Origin: Tabrizicola piscis
Lineage (GTDB): Bacteria; Pseudomonadota; Alphaproteobacteria; Rhodobacterales; Rhodobacteraceae
Assembly: GCF_003940805.1 (NCBI RefSeq)
Contig: NZ_CP034328.1
Coordinates: 3,162,001-3,226,000 of the forward strand
Reading direction: 5' to 3'
DNA length: 64,000 bases
The notes beneath the pieces are model-generated. The model did not search any database. It had not been told where the DNA came from and worked only from the letters and a program-made list of their open reading frames with translations. Shown in pieces: positions 17,484 through 25,936 of this stretch (position 1 is its first letter; each line of letters opens with the position of its first letter). The translations under genes and the position numbers were made by a program.

Positions 17484-17923
17484 GGGCAGTTCTGCAGCGC
17501 GTCACCCGTGCCGATGTCCGGGTGGATGGTCACCTGATCGGCGAAACCGGGCCGGGCCTTCTGCTCCTGATCTGCGCCATGTCCGGCGATACCGAGGAGG
17601 TGGCGGCCAAACTGGCGGCAAAGATCGCCAAGCTGCGGATCTTCAAGGACGCGCAGGGAAAGATGAACCTGTCGGTCCTGGATATCGGCGGCAGCGCTTT
17701 GGTTATCAGCCAGTTCACCTTGGCGGCTGACCTGCGCGGCAACCGCCCGGGATTTTCAACTGCCGCCCCGCCTGAGGTGGGAGAGCGGCTTTACCACCAC
17801 TTCAGCACATGCCTGCAAGCCGAAGGCGTGCCGGTGGCAAATGGCCAATTCGGGGCCGATATGGCGGTCAGTCTGGTGAACGACGGTCCTGTGACGATCT
17901 GGATGGATACCGACCGGATCTGA
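17480..17923 (+). CDS. dtd: D-aminoacyl-tRNA deacylase
   Basis: 147-residue Dtd homodimer subunit that hydrolyses D-aminoacyl-tRNA (and Gly-tRNA-Ala) for chiral proofreading. It has the family motifs SQFTL at about residue 77 and NDGPVT near the end, which takes the place of the NxGPVT cross-subunit Gly-cisPro motif. It starts with GTG at 17480, overlapping the kinase stop; [13 protein letters not shown] is the normal Dtd start, which confirms this choice. Confidence 0.95.
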   Translation: MRAVLQRVTRADVRVDGHLIGETGPGLLLLICAMSGDTEEVAAKLAAKIAKLRIFKDAQGKMNLSVLDIGGSALVISQFTLAADLRGNRPGFSTAAPPEVGERLYHHFSTCLQAEGVPVANGQFGADMAVSLVNDGPVTIWMDTDRI

Positions 17924-17928
17924 GGGCG

Positions 17929-17982
17929 CTTTCAACAGGCATTTTCAGGAGCCTGTCACGGCCCCTGACATGTGGTTGAAAG
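17929..17982. terminator. Possible bidirectional terminator after dtd
   Basis: An outer stem CTTTCAAC/GTTGAAAG (17929-17936 and 17975-17982) encloses a smaller ACAGGC/GCCTGT hairpin (from 17935). It lies between dtd and the convergent secreted-protein gene. There is no clear U-run, so the role is tentative. Confidence 0.35.
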
Positions 17983-17998
17983 GGGCAATTCCCTTGCG

Positions 17999-18529
17999 TC
18001 AGTTGAACGGATTGCCCGGGTTGGTCCGTCCGATCACGTTGCCGCATTCGATCAGCGCGTCGATCGAGGCGCGTGATCCTGACAGCGAATAGTTCTGTAC
18101 GTCGGACCCATCGGCCGACCGCAGATACAGCCGGTTGCCCCGCGCAACCTCGACGATGAAGTCAACGCCGGCATTGTCATCAGGCAGGAAGAACAGCACC
18201 GAATTCTGATAAAGTTCAGCATTGTTCAGGTTCCAGGGGGCGCGGCGGTCGATCTGGACCTGCAGATTGGCGGTATCGCCTTCGCCGAACTGCCACGCGG
18301 TCGAGTAGAACTGCAGCTGCACAGCGCCATCCGGGAAGGTCCAGACTGAAAAGCTTTCACCCGGGGCCGAAACCTGCGCGACGCAGCCGACCGACCCGTC
18401 ATCCCAGCCGACAACCTCGACCTGCCAATGCTTGTGCGAGAAAAGCACTTCCGATTGCTGTGCTGCCGCTGCCCCGACCGTCGCAGCCACAAACGCAGCC
18501 GCCATTCCCATCCGTAAGATCATATTCAT
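17999..18529 (-). CDS. Secreted protein, IalB-like (weak)
   Basis: 176-residue protein with a signal peptide (MNMILRMGMAAAFVAATVGA, then AAAQQ as cleavage region). The mature part is beta-rich, with the motif FSHKHWQVEV followed by GSVGCVAQVS, and near the end NYSLSGSRASIDALIECGNVIG. The last block resembles the C-terminal GxxxxxDALxxC pattern of invasion-associated locus B (IalB) proteins, so it may be a periplasmic relative, but I am not sure. The start at 18529 is preferred because upstream codons are not signal-like. Two Cys may pair. Confidence 0.7.
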   Translation of the reverse strand: MNMILRMGMAAAFVAATVGAAAAQQSEVLFSHKHWQVEVVGWDDGSVGCVAQVSAPGESFSVWTFPDGAVQLQFYSTAWQFGEGDTANLQVQIDRRAPWNLNNAELYQNSVLFFLPDDNAGVDFIVEVARGNRLYLRSADGSDVQNYSLSGSRASIDALIECGNVIGRTNPGNPFN

Positions 18530-18631
18530 ATTCCCAATCAACCATCCCCTTGCGCGGTTTTCACCCCGCAAGCCGATTCAGGCAAATGAAACTTGCTGTC
18601 ATGTCACGAAAGACTTGGCAGAGTTGCCGGT

Positions 18632-20524
18632 CTAGGCCGCCCACTCCCAAGGGTTGTTGAACTGGCCAAGGATGCCTGCAACGGCGTCATCTTCGATCGG
18701 GGCCGACTTTTCCAGCTGGGCGACAAGGCCGCGCTTCTTGTCTTCGACCACGGCTGACACCCGGGCCGGGATGCCCGCCTCGGCCAGCGCGGCATCGTAG
18801 GTGCGGATGATCGCCATGCGCCGCAGGTCGGGCTTGAACACTTTGCCAACCGCGGTTTTCGGCAGTTCCGGCAGCACTTCGATATACTTCGGCAGGGCGG
18901 CGCGTTCGTGGATGTGTTGGGTGGCGTAGGCCATCAGGTCATCGACGGACGCGGAGGCCCCCTTGACCAGTTCCACATAGGCAATCGGCAATTCGCCTGC
19001 ATGAACATCGGGTTGGCCAATGGCCCCGACCATCGCCACCGCCTCATGACCCATCAACGCTTCTTCGATGATCGCCGGGTCGATGTTATGGCCGCCGCGG
19101 ATGATCAGGTCCTTTGCGCGGCCGGTGATGTAGAGGTAGCCATCTGAGTCAATCCGGCCAAGATCGCCGGTGCGCAGGAAGCGGCCTTCGGCAAAAAGCT
19201 CGCGGTTCTTGTCCAGCTCGGTGTAGGTGGAGCCTTCGAAGACGCCGGGGTTCGAGATGCAGATCTCGCCCACCTCGTCCACGTCACATTCCCGAAAGCC
19301 GATCGCACCTTGCGAGGTCAGGATGCGGACATGGGTATAGGGGAAGGGCAGGCCGACCGAACCGATCTTCTTGGTGCCGCCGGGCGGGTTGACGGCGACA
19401 AGGCAGGTGCATTCCGTCAGGCCGTAGCCTTCGACGATCTGCACCCCGGTTTCCTTTTCAAACCGGCGATACAGCTCCAGCGGCAGGGGGGCGGCACCCG
19501 AAAAGGCGTTCTTCAGGCTTGAGATGTCGGCATTGACCGGGCGCTGCATCAGGGCCGAAAGGGCGGTCGGGACGGTGATCAGATAGGTGACCTTGTAGCG
19601 TTCGACCAGCTTCCACAGGTTGTCGAACACCCCGTCACCGCGATAGCCCTGCGGGGTGGGAAACACCACATGCCCGCCCGAGGCGATCATCGACATCAGG
19701 ATCGGATAGGCCGCAAAGATGTGGAACAGCGGCAGCGGGCACATAACGCAGTCCTGTTCGTTGAACAGCAGGCGATGGCCCAGCCAGCCGTTGTAGATCA
19801 TGCCGGAAATCTTGTGCTGCGCGACCTTTGGCATCCCGGTCGTGCCGCCCGTGTGGAAATAGGCGGCCACGCGGTCTTCCAGAGTGTCGGCAAAGGTCAG
19901 CCGGTCGGCTGGCATCTTCGCCATTTCGGCCCGGAAGTCCTTGACGTTGGCGGTGTGGTTGATCGGGTTCTTCGGCCGGATCAATGGCACGATCAGCTTC
20001 TTTAGGCCCGACAGGTAAGGGACAAGGTCCACCTCCAGCACGGTCTTGACGTTGGGGGCGAACTTCACCGCCTCGGCCACCTTTTGCGGCAGGTCGGTCT
20101 TGGGGAAGGCCTTGACGGTGACCACCACCTTGGCCTTCGTTTCGCGCAGGATGGCGCTGATCTGTTCGGCTTCAAGCAGGGGGTTGATCGGGTTGACGAT
20201 CCCGGCCACTGCACCAGCCATCAGCGTGATCGCCGTTTCCAGCGCATTCGGCATGATATAGGCGACCACGTCCTTTTCACCGATGCCGAGCGACCGGAAC
20301 AGATTTGCCGCCCGTGTCACCTCGGCATGCACTTCGGACCAGGTGATGGACACCTTTTTGGTTTCCGGGCCAGAGAGGATCTGGAAACTGATCGCCGGAC
20401 GCCCGCCATGCGCGGCCTTGGTGCGGGTCAGCGCCTCATACATCGACCTTGGCAGTCCACGCTCTGCCAGAGGCATCTCAGCCTCAATGGCCTTCAGGTC
20501 CGCAAGATTTGCGAAAGCGTTCAT
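18632..20524 (-). CDS. AMP-forming acyl-CoA synthetase
   Basis: 630-residue ANL-superfamily ligase that activates a carboxylic acid via an acyl-adenylate and transfers it to CoA. It has the P-loop YFHTGGTTGMPK at about residue 225, the EGYGLTE motif, the hinge TGDLGRIDSDGYLYITGRAKDLIIRGGHNI (A8 region), and the catalytic lysine region LPKTAVGKVFKPDLR near the C terminus. The substrate is unknown, probably a fatty or aromatic acid. The start ATG at 20524 has AGGAT upstream; the longer open frame overlaps the ABC gene and has no family match. It is the second gene of a pair with the ABC exporter, 121 bp apart. Confidence 0.92.
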   Translation of the reverse strand: MNAFANLADLKAIEAEMPLAERGLPRSMYEALTRTKAAHGGRPAISFQILSGPETKKVSITWSEVHAEVTRAANLFRSLGIGEKDVVAYIMPNALETAITLMAGAVAGIVNPINPLLEAEQISAILRETKAKVVVTVKAFPKTDLPQKVAEAVKFAPNVKTVLEVDLVPYLSGLKKLIVPLIRPKNPINHTANVKDFRAEMAKMPADRLTFADTLEDRVAAYFHTGGTTGMPKVAQHKISGMIYNGWLGHRLLFNEQDCVMCPLPLFHIFAAYPILMSMIASGGHVVFPTPQGYRGDGVFDNLWKLVERYKVTYLITVPTALSALMQRPVNADISSLKNAFSGAAPLPLELYRRFEKETGVQIVEGYGLTECTCLVAVNPPGGTKKIGSVGLPFPYTHVRILTSQGAIGFRECDVDEVGEICISNPGVFEGSTYTELDKNRELFAEGRFLRTGDLGRIDSDGYLYITGRAKDLIIRGGHNIDPAIIEEALMGHEAVAMVGAIGQPDVHAGELPIAYVELVKGASASVDDLMAYATQHIHERAALPKYIEVLPELPKTAVGKVFKPDLRRMAIIRTYDAALAEAGIPARVSAVVEDKKRGLVAQLEKSAPIEDDAVAGILGQFNNPWEWAA

Positions 20525-20645
20525 CCGATCCTCCCCTATCGTGCCTGCTTTTGCCGCGGGCTTCGGGCCAAGATGGGGGGTGGGGGGCGTTTGTGAAGTC
20601 AGTTTGTCAGGACTGACCGCGACGCAACGCAACGTCAGGATCGAA

Positions 20646-22430
20646 TCAGACCGCCCCGTCGGTGAACTGCAGCCGGGCCAGCCGGGCATAGAGCCCATCT
20701 TCGGACACCAGCTGATCATGCGTGCCTATGGCGACGATCTGGCCGTGATCGAAGACCACGATCCGGTCGGCGCGTTTGACCGTGGCCAGACGGTGCGCCA
20801 CAACCAAGGTCGTCCGCCCTTGCGACAGCCGTTCCACCGCCGCCTGGACCGCCCGCTCACTTTCGGCGTCAAGGGCACTGGTCGCCTCATCCAGGAGCAG
20901 GATCCGGGCGTCGCGCAGGATCGCGCGTGCAATTGCCACCCGCTGCTTCTGTCCGCCCGACAGCATGACGCCGCGTTCGCCCAGATAGCTGTCATAGCCT
21001 TGCGGCAGGGCGGTCAGGAAGTCATGCGCCGCCGCGGCCCTTGCGGCCTGTTCCACCTCGGCATCGGTCGCATCGGGGCGGCCAAAGCGGATGTTTTCGC
21101 GCGCTGAGGTGGCAAAGATCACGGGGTCTTGTGGCACCATCGCCATGGCGGCCCGGAAATCGCTGCGCGTCATGGCGGAAAGGTCGATGCCGTCCAGCGT
21201 GATCCGGCCCGATTGCGGATCGTAAAACCGCATCAAAAGCTGCAGGATCGTGGTCTTGCCAGCACCCGAGGGGCCGACCAGCGCCACCGTCTCACCCGGG
21301 GCGACATGCAGGCTGACACCGTTCAGCGCACTGGTTTCCGGCCTTGCCGGATAGCGGAAGGTCACGTCCTTGAAGGTGATCTCGCCGCGAACGGGGCGGG
21401 GCAGGGCCACCGGGGCGGCGGGGTCGCGGACTGCATCTTCGGTTTGCAGCAATTCCACCAGCCGTTCGGTCGCCCCTGCTGCGCGCTGCAATTCGCCCCA
21501 GATTTCGGACAAGGCGCCCACGGCTCCGGCGACCATGACCGCATAGATCACGAACTGGATCAGCTCGCCCACGGTCATCGCGCCTTGCCGAACGTCGCGT
21601 GCGCCGATCCACAGGACGCCGACAATTCCGGCAAAGGTCAGGAAGATCACGATCACCGTCATGACCGCCCGCGTCTTGATCCGCGCGCGGGCGGAGTAGA
21701 ACGACTTCTCGGTCACATTGGCAAAGGCCGACCGGGTGACCGCTTCATGGGTAAATGCCTGCACCGTTTGCACCGAACTTAGCGCTTCCGAGGCGGAGCC
21801 GGAGGAGGACGCGATCCAGTCCTGATTTTCCCGCGACAGCCGCCGCAAGCGCCGGCCCAGTACGATGATCGGCACGACGATGGCCGGCACGATCAGCAAG
21901 ACCAGACCCGTCAGCTTGCCCGAGGTCAGGAACAGCATGACCAAGCCGCCCAACAGCATCAGCACATTGCGCAGTGCGACGGACACCGACGATCCGATGA
22001 CTGACAGAATCAGCGTGGTGTCGGTGGTAATCCGGCTAAGAACCTCACCCGTCATGATGCGTTCAAAGAACGCGGGCGACATGCCCAGTACCCGGTCAAA
22101 CAGGGCGCGGCGGATGTCGGCCACCACACGCTCGCCCAGGCGGGTCACCAGATAGTACCGCAGCCCCGTCCCCACGGCGAGGAGGGCGGCAATGACAAGG
22201 GCTGCTCCGAAGTATTGGTCCAGCAGGGCGGCATCGCCCGAATTGAACCCGTCCACCACCCGACGCACGGCCAAAGGCAGGATCAGGCTGACCGAAGCCG
22301 TCAGCACAAGGGCAAGCAAGGCCAGCAGAAGCAGACCACGATAGGGCCAAAGGAAGGGTGCCAGCCCGCGCAGGGCGCCCACCTGTTTCGATTTCGGCCT
22401 GTCGTCGGCCGTTGTGGTCGTGTCGGACAT
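20646..22430 (-). CDS. ABC exporter, fused permease and ATPase
   Basis: 594-residue half-transporter of the MsbA/LmrA type: six membrane segments in the first 320 residues, then a nucleotide-binding domain with GPSGAGKTT (Walker A, about residue 385), VPQDPVIFATS (Q-loop), LSGGQKQR (signature), ILLLDEATSALD (Walker B) and the H-loop AHRLATVKRAD. Acting as a homodimer it would export lipids or drugs; the substrate cannot be told from sequence. The acyl-CoA synthetase downstream suggests, weakly, a link to lipid traffic. The N terminus (MSDTTTTADDRPKSK) is cytoplasmic. Confidence 0.93.
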   Translation of the reverse strand: MSDTTTTADDRPKSKQVGALRGLAPFLWPYRGLLLLALLALVLTASVSLILPLAVRRVVDGFNSGDAALLDQYFGAALVIAALLAVGTGLRYYLVTRLGERVVADIRRALFDRVLGMSPAFFERIMTGEVLSRITTDTTLILSVIGSSVSVALRNVLMLLGGLVMLFLTSGKLTGLVLLIVPAIVVPIIVLGRRLRRLSRENQDWIASSSGSASEALSSVQTVQAFTHEAVTRSAFANVTEKSFYSARARIKTRAVMTVIVIFLTFAGIVGVLWIGARDVRQGAMTVGELIQFVIYAVMVAGAVGALSEIWGELQRAAGATERLVELLQTEDAVRDPAAPVALPRPVRGEITFKDVTFRYPARPETSALNGVSLHVAPGETVALVGPSGAGKTTILQLLMRFYDPQSGRITLDGIDLSAMTRSDFRAAMAMVPQDPVIFATSARENIRFGRPDATDAEVEQAARAAAAHDFLTALPQGYDSYLGERGVMLSGGQKQRVAIARAILRDARILLLDEATSALDAESERAVQAAVERLSQGRTTLVVAHRLATVKRADRIVVFDHGQIVAIGTHDQLVSEDGLYARLARLQFTDGAV

Positions 22431-22603
22431 GCGTCCCGTCCCCCTCGCGCTCGCGGTTCGGGTTTAGTCTGGCGTGCTCCGGGCCACAAGCGCCGCCTGA
22501 CCGTGCCGGGTGGTCAAAGTGCCGCGCAGCCGGTTCCGCGACCGATGGCCGGCCAAGCCCGTTCTATTGCGCGACCCTTCTTTCGCGCGGCCCCCCTCTT
22601 TCG

Positions 22604-22618
22604 CGCGGCACTGCCGCG
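22604..22618. other. Short CGCGGCA/TGCCGCG palindrome before the hydrolase operon
   Basis: Perfect 7-bp arms around one base lie 32 bp before the first gene of the hydrolase operon. The sequence CTTTCGCGCGGC also occurs twice directly upstream (about 22580 and 22598). It could be an operator or chance in GC-rich DNA. Confidence 0.3.
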
Positions 22619-22649
22619 TGCCACGGTGTGCGGCGAAGGAACCGTTGCC

Positions 22650-23477
22650 ATGACTCACGTCCTGCATTTTACCGCCCCTGACGGCTGCCGCTTTGCCTAT
22701 CGTGACGAAGGTGAGGGGCTGCCGCTTCTGTGCCTGCCGGGCCTTACGCGCAGCATGGCCGATTTTGACTATCTGCAGCCCCATCTGCCGCCTTTGCGCC
22801 TGATCCGGATGGACTATCGCGGCCGGGGTGGCAGTGACTGGACAGGGGCCGCGACCTATACCGTCGATCAGGAATCAAAGGACGCGCTGGCCCTGCTTGA
22901 CCATCTTGGCGTGGCAAAGGCCGCCATCCTTGGCACCTCGCGCGGGGGGCTGATCGGTATGGTGCTGGGCGCTGTGGCGCGGGGCCGGGTGCTGGGGCTG
23001 TGCCTGAATGACATTGGTCCCGTAATCGGGCGTGAGGGTCTGGTGCGCATCTTCGACTATGTCGGGCGCAATCCGGCGGGAAAGACCTACGCAGGCTTTG
23101 CCGAACGGCTGGCAAGGACCCCGGGTTTTCACAACGTCCCCATGACCCGCTGGCTGGATGAGGCGCAGAGGCTGTCGGTCGAAGGTCCCGAGGGCCTTTC
23201 CCTGCGCTACGATCCGGCCCTGCGTGAGGCCTTTCTTGCCGCCTTCGAGGGTCCTCCGGTTGACCTCTGGCCCCTGTTCGATGCGCTGGCCGGCGTGCCG
23301 CTGGCGCTGATCCGGGGGGCAAACTCGGACCTGCTGACCGCAGAAACCGCCGCCACCATGCGCGCCCGTCGCCCCGACATGGAATTTGCCGAAGTGCCGG
23401 ACCGCGCCCATATCCCCTTTCTTGACGAACCTGAGGCGGTGGCGCTGATCCGATCCTTCCTGAAGGGCCTGCAATGA
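22650..23477 (+). CDS. Alpha/beta hydrolase 1
   Basis: 275-residue alpha/beta-hydrolase. The nucleophile elbow GTSRGG (about residue 98), the oxyanion region CLPGLTRS and the catalytic-acid and His loops (IRGANSDLL and VPDRAHIPFLDEP) are all present, so it should be active as an esterase, lactonase or C-C hydrolase. The true start is the ATG at 22650 with GAAGGA upstream. It is the first gene of an operon whose five genes overlap by a few bases. The substrate is unknown; the pairing with a threonine-dehydratase-like enzyme hints at amino-acid or hydroxy-acid chemistry. Confidence 0.88.
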   Translation: MTHVLHFTAPDGCRFAYRDEGEGLPLLCLPGLTRSMADFDYLQPHLPPLRLIRMDYRGRGGSDWTGAATYTVDQESKDALALLDHLGVAKAAILGTSRGGLIGMVLGAVARGRVLGLCLNDIGPVIGREGLVRIFDYVGRNPAGKTYAGFAERLARTPGFHNVPMTRWLDEAQRLSVEGPEGLSLRYDPALREAFLAAFEGPPVDLWPLFDALAGVPLALIRGANSDLLTAETAATMRARRPDMEFAEVPDRAHIPFLDEPEAVALIRSFLKGLQ

Positions 23478-24442
23478 CCGACATCGCAAGGATTACCGCC
23501 GCCGCCGCGCGGCTGAAGGGCAATGTCCGCGTGACCCCCCTGCTGAACGCGCCGCTGCTGGACCAGATTGCCGGGCGCCGGGTTCTGGTGAAGGCTGAAT
23601 GCCTGCAACTGACTGGCAGCTTCAAGGCCCGGGGCGGCTGGTCAGCAATCTCGGCGCTTGCGCCCGACGCTCGCGACAAGGGGGTGATCGCCTACTCCTC
23701 GGGCAACCACGCGCAGGGTGTGGCGATAGCTGCCGCCCGCCACGGCATCCCTTGCGTGATCCTGATGCCGTCCGACGCGCCCGAGGTGAAGATCGCCAAC
23801 ACCCGCGCCTATGGGGCCGAGGTGGTGCTTTACGACCGCGGGACAGAGGACCGCGACGCTATCGGTGCCGGGATCGCCAAGGCCCGCAGCCTGACGCTGG
23901 TCAAACCCTACGACGATGCCGAGGTCATTGCGGGGCAGGGCACCGTGGGCCTTGAACTCGCCTCCCAGGCGCAAGAGGCCGGGGTGGCGGGGGCCGATGT
24001 GCTGGTCTGCTGCGGCGGCGGTGGCTTGGCGTCCGGCATCGCCTTGGCGCTGGAGGCGATGGCCCCCGGCTTCCGGGTCCGCACCGTGGAACCCGAAGGC
24101 TTTGACGACATGGCCCGATCCCTCGCCGCTGGCACGCGTCTGAAGAACGCCGCCGCCACCGGGTCGATCTGCGATGCGATCCTGACGCCGATGCCGGGGG
24201 ACCTGACCTTTCCCATCCTGCAACGGCTGGCTGGCCCCGGTCTTGTCGTGACCGACGATCAGGCGTTGCACGCCATGGCCCTTGCCTTCACCCACTTGCG
24301 GATCGTGCTGGAACCCGGCGGGGCGGTGGCCCTTGCCGCAGCCCTGTTCGCGCCTAACCTCGGCGATACCGTGATCGCCGTCGCCACCGGCGGCAATGTC
24401 GACCCTGCCACCAGCGCCGCCGCTTTGGCCCGGTTCGGCTGA
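23474..24442 (+). CDS. Threonine/serine dehydratase-like PLP enzyme
   Basis: 322-residue fold-type-II PLP enzyme. The PLP lysine lies in LTGSFKARGG (about residue 50), SSGNHAQGVA is the substrate loop, and CCGGGGLASG binds the phosphate. There is no C-terminal ACT domain, so it is of the catabolic threonine dehydratase or serine racemase type and not the isoleucine-biosynthetic IlvA. It overlaps the preceding hydrolase by four bases (ATGA) and the next by one base, so translation is coupled. The product (a 2-oxo acid or a D-amino acid) is not predictable. Confidence 0.88.
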   Translation: MTDIARITAAAARLKGNVRVTPLLNAPLLDQIAGRRVLVKAECLQLTGSFKARGGWSAISALAPDARDKGVIAYSSGNHAQGVAIAAARHGIPCVILMPSDAPEVKIANTRAYGAEVVLYDRGTEDRDAIGAGIAKARSLTLVKPYDDAEVIAGQGTVGLELASQAQEAGVAGADVLVCCGGGGLASGIALALEAMAPGFRVRTVEPEGFDDMARSLAAGTRLKNAAATGSICDAILTPMPGDLTFPILQRLAGPGLVVTDDQALHAMALAFTHLRIVLEPGGAVALAAALFAPNLGDTVIAVATGGNVDPATSAAALARFG

Positions 24443-25218
24443 TGCTTGTCTGGCTGGATGACCTGCGCCTGAATGCCGAACTTGCCGGTCCGGCAACGGC
24501 CCCGCCGCTTGTGCTGATCCATGGCCTTGGGGTCGATCTGGCGGTCTGGGACGCCATCCTTCCATGCCTTGCCGCCCACCGCACCCTGCGCCTTGATCTG
24601 CGCGGCCATGGCCAGTCCGACACGCCGCTCGCGCCCTACACGATGGGCGCCCTCATCCGCGACACCGAGCGGTTGATGCAGCACTTTGCGCTGAAGGATG
24701 CCGTGGTCCTTGGTGCAGGCGAGGGCGGGCTGGTCGCCCAAGGTCTTGCCGTCAAGCGGCTGGACCTTTTCCGCTCGATGGTGCTGACCGGCTCTGCCAC
24801 CCGATTCGGCAACCCTGATCTGTGGCAGCGCCGTATCGCCGGGTTGACCGACCCCGGGCCGGACCTCGAAGCCGAGGCTGCGGCCCTGCTTGGCCCCCGC
24901 TGGCGCGGCATGGCCACAGCCGGAGTAGTGCAGCAGATGCTGTCGCGCACCCGCCCCGATGGCTGGACGGGTGTTGCTGCCGCGGTTGCGAACACCGATT
25001 TCTACCAGACCACCGCGACCCTTACCCTGCCGACGCTGATCCTCGCCGGGGGCGACGACCGCAAGACCCCGCCCGACATGCAGCGCGAAACCGCAGACCT
25101 TGTCGCCGGGTCGGATTTCCACCTGCTTCCCGGTGGCAGCCATTTGGCGATGCTGACCCATCCGCAGCCCTTCGCCGCTGCGCTTAACGCCTTTCTGAAA
25201 AGGATCGGCCATGTCTGA
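24442..25218 (+). CDS. Alpha/beta hydrolase 2, nucleophile missing
   Basis: 258-residue member of the 3-oxoadipate enol-lactonase (PcaD) group: HGLGVDLAVWD oxyanion region, DLRGHGQSD, VKRLDLFRSMVLTGSATRFG, and a late SHLAM with the catalytic His. The elbow, normally GLSxGG, reads GAGEGG at residues 91-96, so the Ser nucleophile (expected at 93) is Gly. It is therefore likely inactive as a hydrolase or changed in chemistry. The start ATG shares its A with the TGA of the dehydratase, and the gene overlaps the next by eight bases. The frame is intact with normal length, so this is not a decaying pseudogene. Confidence 0.85.
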   Translation: MLVWLDDLRLNAELAGPATAPPLVLIHGLGVDLAVWDAILPCLAAHRTLRLDLRGHGQSDTPLAPYTMGALIRDTERLMQHFALKDAVVLGAGEGGLVAQGLAVKRLDLFRSMVLTGSATRFGNPDLWQRRIAGLTDPGPDLEAEAAALLGPRWRGMATAGVVQQMLSRTRPDGWTGVAAAVANTDFYQTTATLTLPTLILAGGDDRKTPPDMQRETADLVAGSDFHLLPGGSHLAMLTHPQPFAAALNAFLKRIGHV

Positions 25219-25936
25219 CCTTCTGCTTGTCCACGGCTCCTGCCACGGCGCCTGGTGCTGGGAAGCGCTTGTTCCGGCCCTTGCCCGTCACGGCATCACC
25301 GCCGATGCGATCGACCTGCCCGGCCGCGATGGCAGTCCCACAACCTTGGACGACTATGCCCGGGCGATCACCGCCGCTGCCAATGCGGGTACGGTTCTGG
25401 TCGGCCATTCCGCTGGCGGTTATGCCATCACCGCCGCTGCCGAGGCGGATCCTGCGCGTTTCGCCGGGCTGATCTACCTCTGCGCCTACCTTCCCGTGGC
25501 AGGCCAAAGCCTGGCCGACATGCGCCGCGCCGGGCCGTCACAGCCCCTGCTCCCCGCGATCCGGATGGCGGCGGATCGGGTCAGTTTCACCGTTGATCCG
25601 GCCCTTGCCCCCGCCGTCTTCTACCACGACTGCACGCCCGAAGTCGCCGCAGCCGCCACCGCCCGCCTATGCCCGCAGCCCGTGGCCCCGCAGGAATGCC
25701 CGCTGTTTCCCACCGCCGCGCAGACCCTGCCGCGCCACTACATCGTCTGCCGGCAGGACCGCGCGATCCCGCCCGATTATCAGGCTACGATGGCCGAGGT
25801 CCTGCCCAAGGCTTGCGTCACCTCGCTTGACGCCAGCCATTCGCCCTTCCTGTCGGTGCCAGATCAGCTTGCCGCACGACTTGCAGAAATCCTGCACCAG
25901 ATACGCCATGGATCACCGGGTGGGCCTCAGGATTGA
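25211..25936 (+). CDS. Alpha/beta hydrolase 3 (EstC/hydroxynitrile-lyase type)
   Basis: 241-residue esterase of the plant MES/hydroxynitrile-lyase-like group. It has the early VHGSCHGAWCWE pattern, DLPGRDGSP, the nucleophile elbow VGHSAGGYA (Ser at about residue 64) and the late SHSPFLSVPDQL with the catalytic His. It should be active. The gene overlaps hydrolase 2 by eight bases, and its stop overlaps the TTG start of the MFS gene. Relatives hydrolyse small esters; the natural substrate is not known. Confidence 0.87.
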   Translation: MSDLLLVHGSCHGAWCWEALVPALARHGITADAIDLPGRDGSPTTLDDYARAITAAANAGTVLVGHSAGGYAITAAAEADPARFAGLIYLCAYLPVAGQSLADMRRAGPSQPLLPAIRMAADRVSFTVDPALAPAVFYHDCTPEVAAAATARLCPQPVAPQECPLFPTAAQTLPRHYIVCRQDRAIPPDYQATMAEVLPKACVTSLDASHSPFLSVPDQLAARLAEILHQIRHGSPGGPQD

